Shown one piece after another: positions 1-8,299 of a DNA stretch of 64,000 nucleotides (positions are counted from its first letter, which is position 1; each line of letters opens with the position of its first letter). Origin of the DNA: Pedobacter caeni (GTDB taxonomy: Bacteria; Bacteroidota; Bacteroidia; Sphingobacteriales; Sphingobacteriaceae); assembly GCF_900129215.1 (NCBI RefSeq), contig NZ_FQUQ01000004.1, forward strand, positions 310,001 through 374,000, given 5' to 3'. The notes under the pieces are model-generated. The model searched no databases. It saw only the letters and a program-made list of their open reading frames with translations, and was not told the DNA's origin. A program made the position numbers and the translations under genes.

Positions 1-1
1 T

Positions 2-400
2 GATGGTGATGATGCCGGCGCTCCGCTAATTACCATTACACCACGCTATGGGGCTAATAATACGGACAAAATGGAGCTTATTCACGTCAACTCTTCGGGC
101 ACAAGCACTAAAGTTAAAATAGTTAACCTGGCACCTTTCAAAGGCAATTGGGTAGAAGTTGTAGAAACCATCAAATTTGGTTCTTCCGGAACTTATAACG
201 TCGCGATACATAAAGTAAGTGATGGAACAAGTTTAATGTCCTATAGCAATTCCAATATTGATATGTGGAGATCAGGTACAACTTTTTGCCGGCCAAAATG
301 GGGAATTTACCGCAGTCTGAATAATCCTTCCCAACTGAGGGATGAAGACGTTCGTTTTGCTAATTTCTGCATTGCAGAAGGAAGCGCTACCTGCCAGTAG
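2..400 (+). CDS. C-terminal part of a secreted polysaccharide lyase (heparin-lyase-I-like), partial
   Basis: The reading frame is open from the first base, so the gene begins outside the window and only about 132 C-terminal residues are seen. The visible part is rich in beta-strand-like segments and ends with the pattern RPKWGIYRSL, then RDEDVRFANF. This ending resembles the jelly-roll polysaccharide lyase family (PF14099-like, heparin lyase I type) of Bacteroidetes. Such enzymes cleave uronic-acid polysaccharides in the periplasm or outside the cell. Catalytic residues are not in view, so substrate cannot be judged. A strong hairpin terminator follows about 100 bases after the stop. The family call is from recall of the C-terminal pattern and is moderate. 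Confidence 0.55.
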   Translation, partial: DGDDAGAPLITITPRYGANNTDKMELIHVNSSGTSTKVKIVNLAPFKGNWVEVVETIKFGSSGTYNVAIHKVSDGTSLMSYSNSNIDMWRSGTTFCRPKWGIYRSLNNPSQLRDEDVRFANFCIAEGSATCQ

Positions 401-502
401 TTTTGCCTGTAGAAGCACCGATCTTAGTGCCTCAACACTAAAGATCATCTTTAATCAGATAAAATTTTCAGCAAACAATTGCTTATTAAATTTTAAAAAC
501 TA

Positions 503-533
503 AAAGCCGTTTTTCTTTCAGAAAAACGGCTTT
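503..533. terminator. Bidirectional intrinsic terminator
   Basis: A 13-bp perfect stem (AAAGCCGTTTTTC paired with GAAAAACGGCTTT) closes a 5-base loop and ends in T-rich sequence on the plus strand and, by symmetry, on the minus strand. It lies between the converging lyase gene and MFS gene and probably ends both transcripts. Confidence 0.8.
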
Positions 534-590
534 TTAAGTAGTGGCCTCAGTTGGGCGCTTCTCGAACCATTCCCTACCTGTTTTAATTTT

Positions 591-1814
591 TCACCTGTTT
601 TTGCCTTTTCGTTGAAAGGTCGAGTATACAATAATTACACTAACAGCCATTAAAACTGAGGCAAGGAAAAATGGCGCTCCTGAAAACCTGAAAGGCGCTT
701 CATCATTTGTGAAGTAATAGAACAAGTTTGTCATCAAAGGTGGGGCTATGATCGAAGTTGCACTCACTAAACCTGTTAAGGCTCCTTGCAGTTCGCCTTG
801 TTCATTTGACAGAACGTCTTTAGACATTACTGATTGAATTGCAGGGCCACAGATTCCACCCAGACTGTAAGGGATCAGGAAAACAAACATCATCCATCCT
901 TGATTTGCAAATGCAAATAGTAACAATCCCAGGGTATAGCATATCAGTCCATAATAAATGCTTTTCTGCTCCCCGAACTTAGGTGTTGTCCATCTTATTA
1001 AAATACCCTGAACCAATCCCAGCAGCAACCCAAGCAGCCCAAGGGAGATACCGACCATTCGTTCAGTCCAACCAAACTCATACATGGTAAAGAAATGCCA
1101 ATTGCTCTGTACAGCATGCATGGCAATATAAATCAATGTCAGGGCGATGACCAAACCAGAAATTTGAGGATACTTTCTTAAGAATTTAAAAGATCCAACC
1201 GGGTTTGCACGCTTCCATTCAAATGCCCTGCGTTTGTCTTTATCTAAACTTTCCGGAAGGATAAAATATCCATACAGAAAATTTATCATGCATAGCACAG
1301 CTGCAGCATAGAATGGGACTCTTGCCCCATAGTGACCTAGCAATCCTCCAATGGTTGGACCTATAATGAATCCCAGCCCCAAAGCGGCTCCAATCATACC
1401 AAAATTTTTAGCCCTATCCTCATCTGTTGAAATATCAGCGATATAAGCACTTGCAGTTGAGAGACTAGCCCCCGTTAATCCGGCAATGACCCTGCCTAAG
1501 AACAGCCAGCCGATAGACGGAGCAAAAGCAAGAAATATATAATCTACGGCAAATCCAAAAAGAGAAATCAAAATAATAGGGCGTCTTCCATATTTGTCAC
1601 TAAGATTCCCCACCACAGGTGAAAATATAAATTGTGTAAAAGCATAGGCAAAACCAAGCCAGCCACCATATTTGGCAGCCTCAGTAATATCACTATGAAT
1701 AAGTTCTTTAATAAGTTTTGGGACCACTGGAAGTATGATTCCCCATCCAGTAATATCAATCAGTAAAGTCACAAATATGAATCCAATAGCTGCTTTTTTC
1801 GTTGAATTTTTCAT
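591..1814 (-). CDS. MFS drug-efflux transporter, Tet(A)-like family
   Basis: A 407-residue protein with about 12 predicted membrane segments, the usual length for 12-TM tetracycline/multidrug antiporters. The motif-A loop between TM2 and TM3 reads GNLSDKYGRRPI (about residue 70), and the TM5 region has GLGFIIGPTIGGLLG, the antiporter motif C (GxxxGPxxGG). It belongs with the TCR/Tet MFS group, but sequence alone does not show that tetracycline is the substrate. It lies downstream of an AraC-type regulator on the same strand, which may control it. Start chosen at the ATG giving the N-terminus MKNSTKKAAIGF, just before TM1. Confidence 0.85.
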   Translation of the reverse strand: MKNSTKKAAIGFIFVTLLIDITGWGIILPVVPKLIKELIHSDITEAAKYGGWLGFAYAFTQFIFSPVVGNLSDKYGRRPIILISLFGFAVDYIFLAFAPSIGWLFLGRVIAGLTGASLSTASAYIADISTDEDRAKNFGMIGAALGLGFIIGPTIGGLLGHYGARVPFYAAAVLCMINFLYGYFILPESLDKDKRRAFEWKRANPVGSFKFLRKYPQISGLVIALTLIYIAMHAVQSNWHFFTMYEFGWTERMVGISLGLLGLLLGLVQGILIRWTTPKFGEQKSIYYGLICYTLGLLLFAFANQGWMMFVFLIPYSLGGICGPAIQSVMSKDVLSNEQGELQGALTGLVSATSIIAPPLMTNLFYYFTNDEAPFRFSGAPFFLASVLMAVSVIIVYSTFQRKGKNR

Positions 1815-1866
1815 GGTGTAAAAATAGACAGCGCCTGAGCGTGTTTTTTTTACACATTCATGGTAG

Positions 1867-1904
1867 TTACATACAATTTGTAAGATACTGTGAGGTTGCT
1901 CACA
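1867..1904. promoter_or_regulatory. Two inverted repeats in the AraC-MFS gap (possible operator)
   Basis: Two adjacent inverted repeats lie in the 98-bp gap: TTACA-N7-TGTAA (1867-1883) and TGTGAG-GTTG-CTCACA (1889-1904). They sit 50-90 bases upstream of the MFS start, a plausible place for a regulator to bind. The second could instead be a weak terminator of the AraC gene, but no T-run follows it on the minus strand. Confidence 0.4.
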
Positions 1905-1912
1905 AGCACTGC

Positions 1913-2794
1913 CTATTGCCCCTTTCTAAAAGCCCCTGGCGAAACTCCGGTGATTCTCTTAAAAAACCTGCAAAACAAGCTTGTTTCTCCAAAATGCAAT
2001 TCATTGCTGATCTGCTTGATTGATAAACCAGAAGATTTAAGCAATGTCTTAGCGTGCAATATCATGGCATGATCAACCCATTGCAAAACTGATTTTCCTG
2101 TTTTTTGCTTCAGAAAAGTAGAGAGATACTGAGGGGTTAAATGAAGTTTTTCTGCATAGAATTTAACACTCCGCTGCTGAGTTGCGTACTTTGAAATCAA
2201 TATGTAGAAATCGTCGATGATTTCATGTGTACGGCTCTTCACTAAACTGTTATGATCAGTCAGTCCCGAATATGCTTCAGAAATCATATACATTAGTGTA
2301 ATAACAAGATGTCGCAGCATTTCAGCTTTCCTGGAACTCTGACTTTTATGATAGAAGTTCTGTATAAGTTCTACCAGTTGATTCTTTAGCGTCACTTCTT
2401 CATCTTGAAGTCTGACCACAGGTTGCCATCGAATCTGATTGTTCATTACAAACTCCTGTAGGATTGGAAATGCCGCAATAAAATCTAACGAAAGGCCAAT
2501 GGTCACTATTTCTGCATTTTTGCTCAGTGATTTTGTATCTATCATCAATCGCGGTTGCAAAACTGCGATGTCTCCTGCGTTGATTTCGTATTCTAAAAAA
2601 TGTATTTGGGCTTTCATGGAGCCTCGTATCATAAAGCCTAACAGCAATCCATCAAACAGACGACTATGCGCTGTATACTCCTTTTCAGGGTGGTTCTGTT
2701 GACGCAGAACGACTATCCCTTCCATCTTTTTTGAAGGATCAATGTTGTACAGTTTAGATACATTGTCCAGGGTTAAGAATAGGGCCATGTTCAA
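1913..2794 (-). CDS. AraC/XylS-family transcriptional regulator
   Basis: A 293-residue protein. The N-terminal ~170 residues look like a cupin-type effector domain (motif INAGDIAVLQPRLMID around residue 70). The C-terminal ~100 residues are a typical AraC double helix-turn-helix: YAEKLHLTPQYLSTFLKQKTGKS is recognition helix region one, and IKQISNELHFGETSLFCRFFKR followed by TGVSPGAFR is the conserved second half. It is a cytoplasmic DNA-binding protein. The MFS exporter lies directly downstream on the same strand, so control of that exporter is a fair inference. The effector is unknown. Confidence 0.9.
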   Translation of the reverse strand: MNMALFLTLDNVSKLYNIDPSKKMEGIVVLRQQNHPEKEYTAHSRLFDGLLLGFMIRGSMKAQIHFLEYEINAGDIAVLQPRLMIDTKSLSKNAEIVTIGLSLDFIAAFPILQEFVMNNQIRWQPVVRLQDEEVTLKNQLVELIQNFYHKSQSSRKAEMLRHLVITLMYMISEAYSGLTDHNSLVKSRTHEIIDDFYILISKYATQQRSVKFYAEKLHLTPQYLSTFLKQKTGKSVLQWVDHAMILHAKTLLKSSGLSIKQISNELHFGETSLFCRFFKRITGVSPGAFRKGQ

Positions 2795-2951
2795 ATGTCG
2801 GAAAAATGCACATTTATAACAAAAATTGCTGATTTACGTCTAATCGCAGATTTAATCGGGAAATAATGTATAGACTCTAAAGTTCCTGTTGAATAAACCA
2901 CTCAACATACTGAGGTATAGAAGTACCTGCATAATAAAATAACGTCGATCG

Positions 2952-3191
2952 CTAAGCTTTTTCCAGATTGAGTATAATTCTATACTGATATGTCGTAGCA
3001 AAATCTCTTATCAATGTTGTTTTTCCAACCGATCGTGCACCTCTGATGATAAGAGGCTTACGACTATCCCTTAATTTCCTGCTATTAAGATGATTTTCAA
3101 TGTTTCTTTTAAATGACATATAACGAGCATGATTTCTTTTGGTTTTGTAACAAAACAAACCCAAATTCACCCATATTTTGTAACAAAGCAA
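2952..3191 (-). pseudogene. N-terminal remnant of an AAA ATPase (DUF4143-type family)
   Basis: Only 56-79 residues remain. The likely true start is the internal ATG at 3119 (MSFKRNIENHL), because the 24 residues before it do not resemble the family. A Walker A motif is clear (RGARSVGKTTLI), followed by a beta-strand and NLEK, then an immediate stop (TAG). Family members with this N-terminus are normally around 400 residues, so everything after the P-loop is missing. Nothing resembling the rest is found in the 400 bases on either side. Treated as a dead fragment. Confidence 0.7.
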
Positions 3192-3591
3192 GTCTAATTT
3201 GAATACCGTTACGTTTTCGTTACAGTTTTCATGAAGAATTAACGTAAAAGTCGTGGCCGGTAATCAAAATCAGAAACAAAAAAAACCATTTTTCGTAAAG
3301 AAAAACTAAAGAATATTTGTATCTATAAATTCATAACTGATTAAAATTCCTATCCTTAAAGAGGTTTATGGCAAGATTTTAGCAAAAAGACTTGATAAAC
3401 AGCAAAACATTGGAATTGAAAAATGACAGTTAAAATAATAACATACTCGGTACATTCCCGGCTTTGTTATTTTCTACCCAAGAGCAGAAATACTTTGAGC
3501 ACTTAGAACGTTTTTTATTGCTTATTGAACCCATAATTGAGGATTACCAATAAAGTCTTGAATAATTTACTTAAAGATTGGTTCTCGCATA
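3192..3591. other. 400-bp gap with possible decayed coding traces
   Basis: No intact gene. Short plus-strand stretches look coding-like: about 3360-3423 (reads KILAKRLDKQQNIGIEK then stop) and 3452-3553 (34 codons, ends LLIEPIIEDYQ). I recognise neither. They sit beside a truncated ATPase gene, so I read the segment as eroded sequence. No hairpin terminator or repeat was seen. Confidence 0.35.
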
Positions 3592-4899
3592 CTATCTATT
3601 TTTTCTGATAAGCCGAAAGCACTTCCTTATCTCATCAATGAGTATTCCCGGTTGTTCAAGTGCCGCAAAGTGACCTCCTTTAGCTAAGTCATTCCAATAA
3701 ACTACATTATTGTTAAATCTTTCATCAGCCCATCTGCGGGAACCGCCGGTAACGTCTTTAGGAAACTGGCTTACGCCGACAGGTACATTTACCGGAATGG
3801 AACCCCAGGTGACATCAGCATTTTCTCTGTATAATCTAGCGGATGATGCTCCTGTATTCGGCAACCAGTACATCATAATATTGTCAATCATCTCATCCAA
3901 TGATAAAATACGTTCGGGACTTCCGTCGTTATCTGTCCAGTCATAAAACTTCTCGTATATCCAGGCTGCTTGCCCAACAGGAGAATCCGCTAATGCGTAT
4001 CCGATTGTTTGAGGTTTTGTTGCCTGCTCTTTGGCGTAGCCAGATAAATTATGCAGAAAATGGTTTGCTTTTTCTATATAGGATAGTTCTGTTGAGGTAC
4101 TTTTTTCAATTTCTTCTGAATTGGGTGTGAGATCAATGGTACTGACGTGTACTCCGATAAGTCCTTTGGGAGCTTTGTTCCCTATCGTCATTGCTATTAA
4201 CTCCCCCCAATCGCCACCGTGTGCTGCCCAATAATCTCCGTAGCCTAATCTACTCATGAGTTCTATCCAGGCATCTGCGATACGTTCCCTGTTCCATCCT
4301 GTTTCATCCGGCTTCTCAGAAAAGCCATATCCCGGCATTGAAGGTATGACCAAATGAAAAGATTCGGGGACATTTTCTCCGAGTTTACCATAGGCGTTTG
4401 GGTTGGTTAGCGGACCAATTATTTTATGAAATTCCAGTATCGATCCGGGCCAACCGTGTAAAAGTAACAATGGCAGTGCATTAGATTCGGAGGAGCGTAT
4501 ATGAAGAAAATGAATGTCTAAACCTTTTATTTTGGTTGTGTAGGAACCAAAATTATTTATCATTTCTTCACATCTTCTCCAGTCATATTCTTTTTGCCAA
4601 TATTCACACAAGTACTGAATCTTCGATAATGGTACACCTTGGCTCCAATCGCTGACAGGTTCCTTTTCCGGCCATCGGGTTTGTGACAGCCTTTGTTTTA
4701 GATATGTCAACTCCTCTTGAGGTACGTCAACATTGAATTTCCTGATCTCATCGCCAAAAGTTCTATTAAGTTTTTCATTAGTAGTAGCGGCTTGTAGTAA
4801 TCCAGAACTTAGCGGTATAAAAGATGCTGGACCGATTATACTTGAAGCTGCTCCTAAGCTCATCATCTTTATGAATTTTTTTCTATTTATTTCTCCCAT
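3592..4899 (-). CDS. Exported epoxide hydrolase (EHN-type alpha/beta hydrolase)
   Basis: A 435-residue alpha/beta hydrolase. After a signal-like N-terminus (NRKKFIKMMSLGAASSI then a hydrophobic run to about residue 38) comes the epoxide-hydrolase N-terminal domain (FNVDVPQEELTYLKQRLSQ, TRWPE) and then the hydrolase core. Visible key features are the oxyanion-hole segment HGWPGS (about residue 190), the nucleophile elbow HGGDWG with the catalytic Asp, and a C-terminal GGHFAALEQP carrying the catalytic His. It probably opens epoxides to diols in the periplasm. The N-terminus resembles, but does not strictly match, a twin-arginine signal. An HxlR-type regulator lies upstream, with a matching repeat between them. 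Confidence 0.85.
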   Translation of the reverse strand: MGEINRKKFIKMMSLGAASSIIGPASFIPLSSGLLQAATTNEKLNRTFGDEIRKFNVDVPQEELTYLKQRLSQTRWPEKEPVSDWSQGVPLSKIQYLCEYWQKEYDWRRCEEMINNFGSYTTKIKGLDIHFLHIRSSESNALPLLLLHGWPGSILEFHKIIGPLTNPNAYGKLGENVPESFHLVIPSMPGYGFSEKPDETGWNRERIADAWIELMSRLGYGDYWAAHGGDWGELIAMTIGNKAPKGLIGVHVSTIDLTPNSEEIEKSTSTELSYIEKANHFLHNLSGYAKEQATKPQTIGYALADSPVGQAAWIYEKFYDWTDNDGSPERILSLDEMIDNIMMYWLPNTGASSARLYRENADVTWGSIPVNVPVGVSQFPKDVTGGSRRWADERFNNNVVYWNDLAKGGHFAALEQPGILIDEIRKCFRLIRKNR

Positions 4900-4994
4900 T
4901 TCAAATTAAAAAAGGGTTGAACCTCTATTATTAATGTTCTATTGATACATTGTATCTTACAAAGATATTTTCTAAATCATACTCATTCATCAGT

Positions 4995-5031
4995 GCTATA
5001 CAAAAGTATATCGTTATATATACGCAAGTAT
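4995..5031. promoter_or_regulatory. Putative HxlR operator upstream of the epoxide hydrolase gene
   Basis: GCTATACAAAAGTATA contains TATAC-AAAA-GTATA and is followed by a second half-site-like ACGCAAGTAT. The same core (TATACTTTTGTA on the opposite strand) occurs in the repeat next to the HxlR start at 5418-5452. It lies about 100 bp upstream of the hydrolase ATG. Assignment to HxlR is inference from the shared motif and position. Confidence 0.4.
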
Positions 5032-5065
5032 GATTTCGCCCTATCAAAAGATTTTCATTGAAAAT

Positions 5066-5407
5066 TTAATTCTTAATATTTTCCCGATGTTCTTTTCCCC
5101 ACTTGATCATTTCGATAATAGTAGGAGCAAGTGTTTGAGCATACCCGGTAATTTCATATTGAATCATATTATCCATCGTTACTGTTCGGGATATTAATTT
5201 ATTTTGTTCCAGTTGCTTTAATTCTTTGGACAACATTCTAAAGGTAATATTCGGAACCGCTTTTGCAATTTCACGATAGCGTTTACTTCCACAAATAAGT
5301 GCCAGAATGATTTTCATTTTCCATTTACCGCTAATTACATACATCGTGTCTTCCAGATATTTCATATCAGCCTGAAGATCTATTGGTTTATTTTTTCTTA
5401 TTGCCAT
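5066..5407 (-). CDS. HxlR-family winged-helix transcriptional regulator
   Basis: A 113-residue single-domain winged-helix protein of normal HxlR length. The family pattern is clear: GKWKMKIILALICGSKRYREIAK, then ITFRMLSKELKQLEQNKLISR, and the C-terminal WGKEHRENI. The usual metal or thiol-sensing N-terminal Cys before the first helix is absent here (DLQADMKYLEDTMYVISGKW). It sits between the epoxide hydrolase gene (downstream, same strand) and a broken oxidoreductase gene (divergent). Both have similar inverted repeats near their starts, suggesting it once controlled both and itself. Confidence 0.9.
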   Translation of the reverse strand: MAIRKNKPIDLQADMKYLEDTMYVISGKWKMKIILALICGSKRYREIAKAVPNITFRMLSKELKQLEQNKLISRTVTMDNMIQYEITGYAQTLAPTIIEMIKWGKEHRENIKN

Positions 5408-5417
5408 CGTACACTGT

Positions 5418-5452
5418 GCTATACTTTTATATATCGCTTACAAAAGTATAGC
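5418..5452. promoter_or_regulatory. Perfect 11-bp inverted repeat in the HxlR promoter (operator candidate)
   Basis: GCTATACTTTT (5418-5428) and AAAAGTATAGC (5442-5452) are perfect inverted arms with a 13-base spacer. They lie 11 bp upstream of the HxlR ATG and also in the divergent gap to the broken oxidoreductase gene. A related copy is found at 4995-5031. Confidence 0.6.
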
Positions 5453-5463
5453 GTTTTTTTAAT

Positions 5464-5793
5464 TTGCTTTTTGAAAGAATTAAAACAATTTTAATTATAG
5501 CAATAACGGAAACCAATCAACAAAAAGCTTTTGTTCAATTACAATATGGTGTCGGTAATGATGAATTGAAATGGTTGAATTCACATCCTGTACTAACTCC
5601 TGATATGGATGAAATACAGATAAAAGTTTATGTAACTTCTATTAATCCGATTGATTAGCAGACGATGGAAGGAAACATGACCCTATCCCAAATAGTGGAC
5701 AAATCTAAAGTGGATTTTCGGGCTCTTGTAAAACAGAAAGGTATTTATCAAAAAAATAATAATATACGAAAGTGTTCCCCCATGACATCTTAA
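5464..5793 (+). pseudogene. Broken NADPH:quinone oxidoreductase / zinc-type alcohol dehydrogenase-like gene
   Basis: The reading begins like a medium-chain reductase N-terminus: QQKAFVQLQYGVGNDELKW, then IQIKVYVTSINPID. Immediately after this an in-frame TAG replaces the Trp (or similar) that normally follows NPID. The frame then continues with QTMEGNM and a further 30 codons (VDKSKVDFRALVKQKGIYQ) that do not follow the expected order. So it has both a premature stop and a large deletion. No usable start codon precedes the conserved part. It is divergent to the HxlR gene, a common arrangement for its targets. Confidence 0.65.
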
Positions 5794-5820
5794 AAATGAA
5801 AAAAAAACGATACTTGACAC

Positions 5821-5852
5821 AAAAAAGAGGGGCTTCATCGAGAAGTCCCTCT
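5821..5852 (-). terminator. Intrinsic terminator of the NmrA-like gene
   Basis: Read on the minus strand, AGAGGGACTTC pairs with GAAGCCCCTCT (one mismatch) and is followed by six T residues. It lies about 50 bp past the stop of the gene ending at 5905. Confidence 0.75.
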
Positions 5853-5904
5853 CAGCAAAATCTTATACTACCCGAACTCTTTGTTGCAGGATTTGAACCG
5901 ATTA

Positions 5905-6819
5905 TCAGATCGTCAGATTAAACAGACTCAGATTTTCTTTCATCCAATCTTTTAAACTGATAGCAGGGCGCCCCAATAGATCCGAAACTGTATTTGTTGT
6001 TACTGCAAGCGAATCAAGCCTTCCATCATATACTTCTTGCAGCAATCCTAGTCCACTGTCAGAATATGTTTTTTCCCTGTCCTCCGGTAAAACGAACTGA
6101 CCACTTTCGATAGCTGCAAACAAATCTGCGGGCGTATGAGCGAGATAGGAAATTTGTTTTTCAGTAACTTCACTGAGCAGATGGGCAGCATCTGCTATGT
6201 TTACATTCTCGGTTGATAAAAAATAATGTTTGTCTGCATGTTTTTCAGGTCCTTCGGCAAGAACAAGTGCCGCAACTTCGGCTATATCCTTTACAGCAAC
6301 AAATCCTGTTTTCTTATCTCCAATAAAACTTTGCATTACACCATTTATAATTGGAGCAAAAACGGGTATCTGGCTATAAAAGGTGTTAGGATGTAAGATG
6401 CTCCACTTAATGCCGCTCGCTTTAATATAGCTGTCAATCATTTCATGCCATGCAAAATGTGGATTGGTCATCTTACCATTGCCAAAAATGCCCAGATGAA
6501 CGATGAAATCTACACCTGCATCAACAGCTGCATCAACAAGCGTTTTACTTTGATGGATCATTTCAACCGTATATCCTGTCAACAAGTAAATTCGGGTGAT
6601 CCCTTTCAGTGCAACTGGGAAAGTCCGTGCATCGTTCAGGTCTATATAAACAGCATGTTCCCCTTCATCATGCCATTGCTTAACCTGTTCTTTTTTTCGT
6701 GAAGCCAGTACAATGGAAAATGTTTCTTTCCTTGTTTTCAACGCTTGCACTACTGCCTTTCCGGTTAAGCCGGATGCCCCTAATACTAAAATGCGTGGAG
6801 CTGTGTTTGTCTGTTCCAT
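5905..6819 (-). CDS. NmrA-like NAD(P)-binding oxidoreductase
   Basis: A 304-residue Rossmann-fold protein of the atypical SDR/NmrA group. The dinucleotide-binding glycine motif is near the start (LVLGASGLTGKAVVQAL). It is followed by a basic residue after beta-2 (LASRKK) that fits NADP preference, then YIDLND and a YLLTGYTVEM segment. The C-terminal half resembles quinone or azo-reductase-type members of the family. Substrate is not evident. It is downstream of a TetR regulator on the same strand, and a near-perfect copy of the regulator's own operator lies 45 bp upstream of its ATG. Induction by the TetR ligand is therefore likely. Confidence 0.8.
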   Translation of the reverse strand: MEQTNTAPRILVLGASGLTGKAVVQALKTRKETFSIVLASRKKEQVKQWHDEGEHAVYIDLNDARTFPVALKGITRIYLLTGYTVEMIHQSKTLVDAAVDAGVDFIVHLGIFGNGKMTNPHFAWHEMIDSYIKASGIKWSILHPNTFYSQIPVFAPIINGVMQSFIGDKKTGFVAVKDIAEVAALVLAEGPEKHADKHYFLSTENVNIADAAHLLSEVTEKQISYLAHTPADLFAAIESGQFVLPEDREKTYSDSGLGLLQEVYDGRLDSLAVTTNTVSDLLGRPAISLKDWMKENLSLFNLTI

Positions 6820-6863
6820 TTTTCTAATTTTTAAATTGTTTATTAATAACTATGTTTATTTTA

Positions 6864-6878
6864 ATGAACAGTGTTCAT
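6864..6878. promoter_or_regulatory. TetR operator upstream of the NmrA-like gene
   Basis: A perfect 15-bp palindrome, ATGAACA-G-TGTTCAT, 45 bp upstream of the ATG. The core AACAGTGTTCA recurs upstream of the tetR gene itself (7542-7558). Confidence 0.75.
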
Positions 6879-6903
6879 CAAAATAGCAAAAAAAATCCCT
6901 TAT

Positions 6904-7518
6904 TTATTTTTTCAGCGTTATAAGGGATAAATATGCATTAAAAATATCTTCTGATTGAATTGTTGTATTATCCGTTGCCATTTCTTTATCGCTTGTAATG
7001 CATTCCAACTGTTTTTGGAGGCTAAGCATACATGCTCCATGTAAAAGTGACCATATCATCATAACAACCTTATCTGTATCAGTATCTTTTAATAGGCCGC
7101 CTTTCTGGCATTGCAGAATAATATCTTTCAGCATTGTATAGACTTTATTACCTTCATCCCAGTGCTTTTCAGGGGTCTTTTTGGCATACATTAGTTCATA
7201 AAAGTCTGAATTTTCCTGCGAAAATTTAAGATAAACAAGCCCCATGGTCTTTAACCTATCAAAAGGATTCTCAATGACTTTTAGGATTTCCAATTGTCCA
7301 ATCAATATTTTAAACCCCTCTTTATGCAGGTCATAGAAAATATCGCTTTTATCCTTGTAGTACAAATAAATCGTTGCGGGGCTGCATCTTATTTCGGATG
7401 CCATCTTACGGATGGACGTTGCTTCAAAGCCATCTTTTAAGAACAGTTTTTTTGCAGCATCTAAAATCTCTCGCTTAAACGATTCCTTATATTTTAATTT
7501 ACGTTCAGAAATACCCAT
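6904..7518 (-). CDS. TetR/AcrR-family transcriptional repressor
   Basis: A 204-residue protein with the classic N-terminal TetR helix-turn-helix at about residues 12-58: ILDAAKKLFLKDGFEATSIRKMA, then SPATIYLYYKDKSDIFYDLH. The C-terminal ~140 residues are the ligand-binding part and are not diagnostic. It is followed by the NmrA-like oxidoreductase gene 84 bp downstream. Matching palindromes upstream of both genes show self-control plus control of the oxidoreductase. The inducer is unknown. Confidence 0.92.
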   Translation of the reverse strand: MGISERKLKYKESFKREILDAAKKLFLKDGFEATSIRKMASEIRCSPATIYLYYKDKSDIFYDLHKEGFKILIGQLEILKVIENPFDRLKTMGLVYLKFSQENSDFYELMYAKKTPEKHWDEGNKVYTMLKDIILQCQKGGLLKDTDTDKVVMMIWSLLHGACMLSLQKQLECITSDKEMATDNTTIQSEDIFNAYLSLITLKK

Positions 7519-7541
7519 ATCACAATATTGGGTACAATATT

Positions 7542-7558
7542 ACTAAACAGTGTTCAGT
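7542..7558. promoter_or_regulatory. TetR autoregulatory operator
   Basis: ACTAAACA-G-TGTTCAGT is a 17-bp palindrome with one mismatch, 24 bp upstream of the tetR ATG. It shares AACAGTGTTCA with the operator at 6864-6878 and overlaps the dead end of the peroxiredoxin remnant. Confidence 0.75.
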
Positions 7559-7871
7559 AAATCAAATAAATTCCTTTTTTATTCTTCGATATTAGTTGTT
7601 GTGTATATCTTAGATATGGTTTAACTTCTCTAACTCTTTTGGGAAAATGTTTAAAGGAATCTTCGGTCTTTATCGCATTAGAAATAACAACATCGTCTCC
7701 AGGATTCCAGTCAGCAGGAGTAGCGACTCTATAATTATCAGTTAATTGAAGCGAGTCGATAACCCTTAAAATTTCATTGGGATTCTTAATTTCACAAGTA
7801 AAATAATGGAACATAGGAGTTAGAAAAATATTGGAGATTCCAGCACCTGCATAAAAATTACAACGCTCCAT
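7554..7871 (-). pseudogene. C-terminal remnant of a 1-Cys peroxiredoxin
   Basis: The last ~80 residues match the C-terminal domain of PRDX6-type peroxiredoxins: EILRVIDSLQLTDNYRVATPADW, NPGDDVVI, then VREVKPYLRYT. The catalytic N-terminal thioredoxin-fold part with its PVCTTE-type Cys is missing. The first ~25 residues of the frame are unrelated filler where the gene abuts the recombinase remnant. The 3' end overlaps the TetR operator. Non-functional. Confidence 0.75.
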
Positions 7872-7872
7872 A

Positions 7873-8299
7873 GTAGTTAAAACTGTAAGAGAATTGCTTT
7901 TGAACGGGGATCTTGATGCAATTGATTATAAAACGGTCAAATTGGAATGTGAAGACAAAATAGCTATTCTGGAGGCAAAGTTGTTAGATGTTGAAAGCCC
8001 AAAGATTAATATTGAAACAAAGTTGAAAAACGCTATTAATGTACTCCTATAGCTTGATTTATTCTATAAAAATGGAAATGTTGCTCTAAAAAGAGAGATA
8101 ATTGGTTCGATGTTTCCTGAAAAAATTAAGTTTTGACGAAGAGCAACATCGAACTACTCGACTGAATGAAGTTGTGTCAATTATTTGCATGATTTCCAAT
8201 GAGCTAGGAAGCAAAAAAAAGTGGGTAAACGACATCGAAACGTGTTTACCCACTCGGGTGGGCCATGATGGGCTCGAACCATCGACCAAAAGATTATGA
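7873..8299 (+). pseudogene. C-terminal remnant of a serine site-specific recombinase, ending in a tRNA
   Basis: The pieces match the C-terminal coiled region and tail of large Bacteroidetes serine recombinases: LLLNGDLDAIDYK, then LKNAINVLL, KREIIGSMFPEKIKF, and FDEEQHRTTRLNE with ISNELGSKKK. There is an in-frame TAG after NVLL and a one-base insertion at KIKF (AAGTTTTGAC instead of AAGTTTGAC), so it is dead even apart from the lost catalytic N-terminus. The last residues (GLEPSTKRL) are the antisense reading of the tRNA fragment at 8258-8305, showing that the gene once abutted its attachment site. Confidence 0.75.
8211..8253 (-). terminator. Terminator of the (now partial) tRNA-Met
   Basis: On the minus strand GTGGGTAAAC pairs perfectly with GTTTACCCAC (arms 8221-8230 and 8244-8253) and is followed by a run of T residues. 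It lies directly 3' of the tRNA fragment. Confidence 0.7.

Noticed and set aside
3452..3553. 34-codon plus-strand stretch as a real small gene
   Set aside because: It lacks a start codon and recognised similarity and lies in eroded sequence; listed only as a possible trace.
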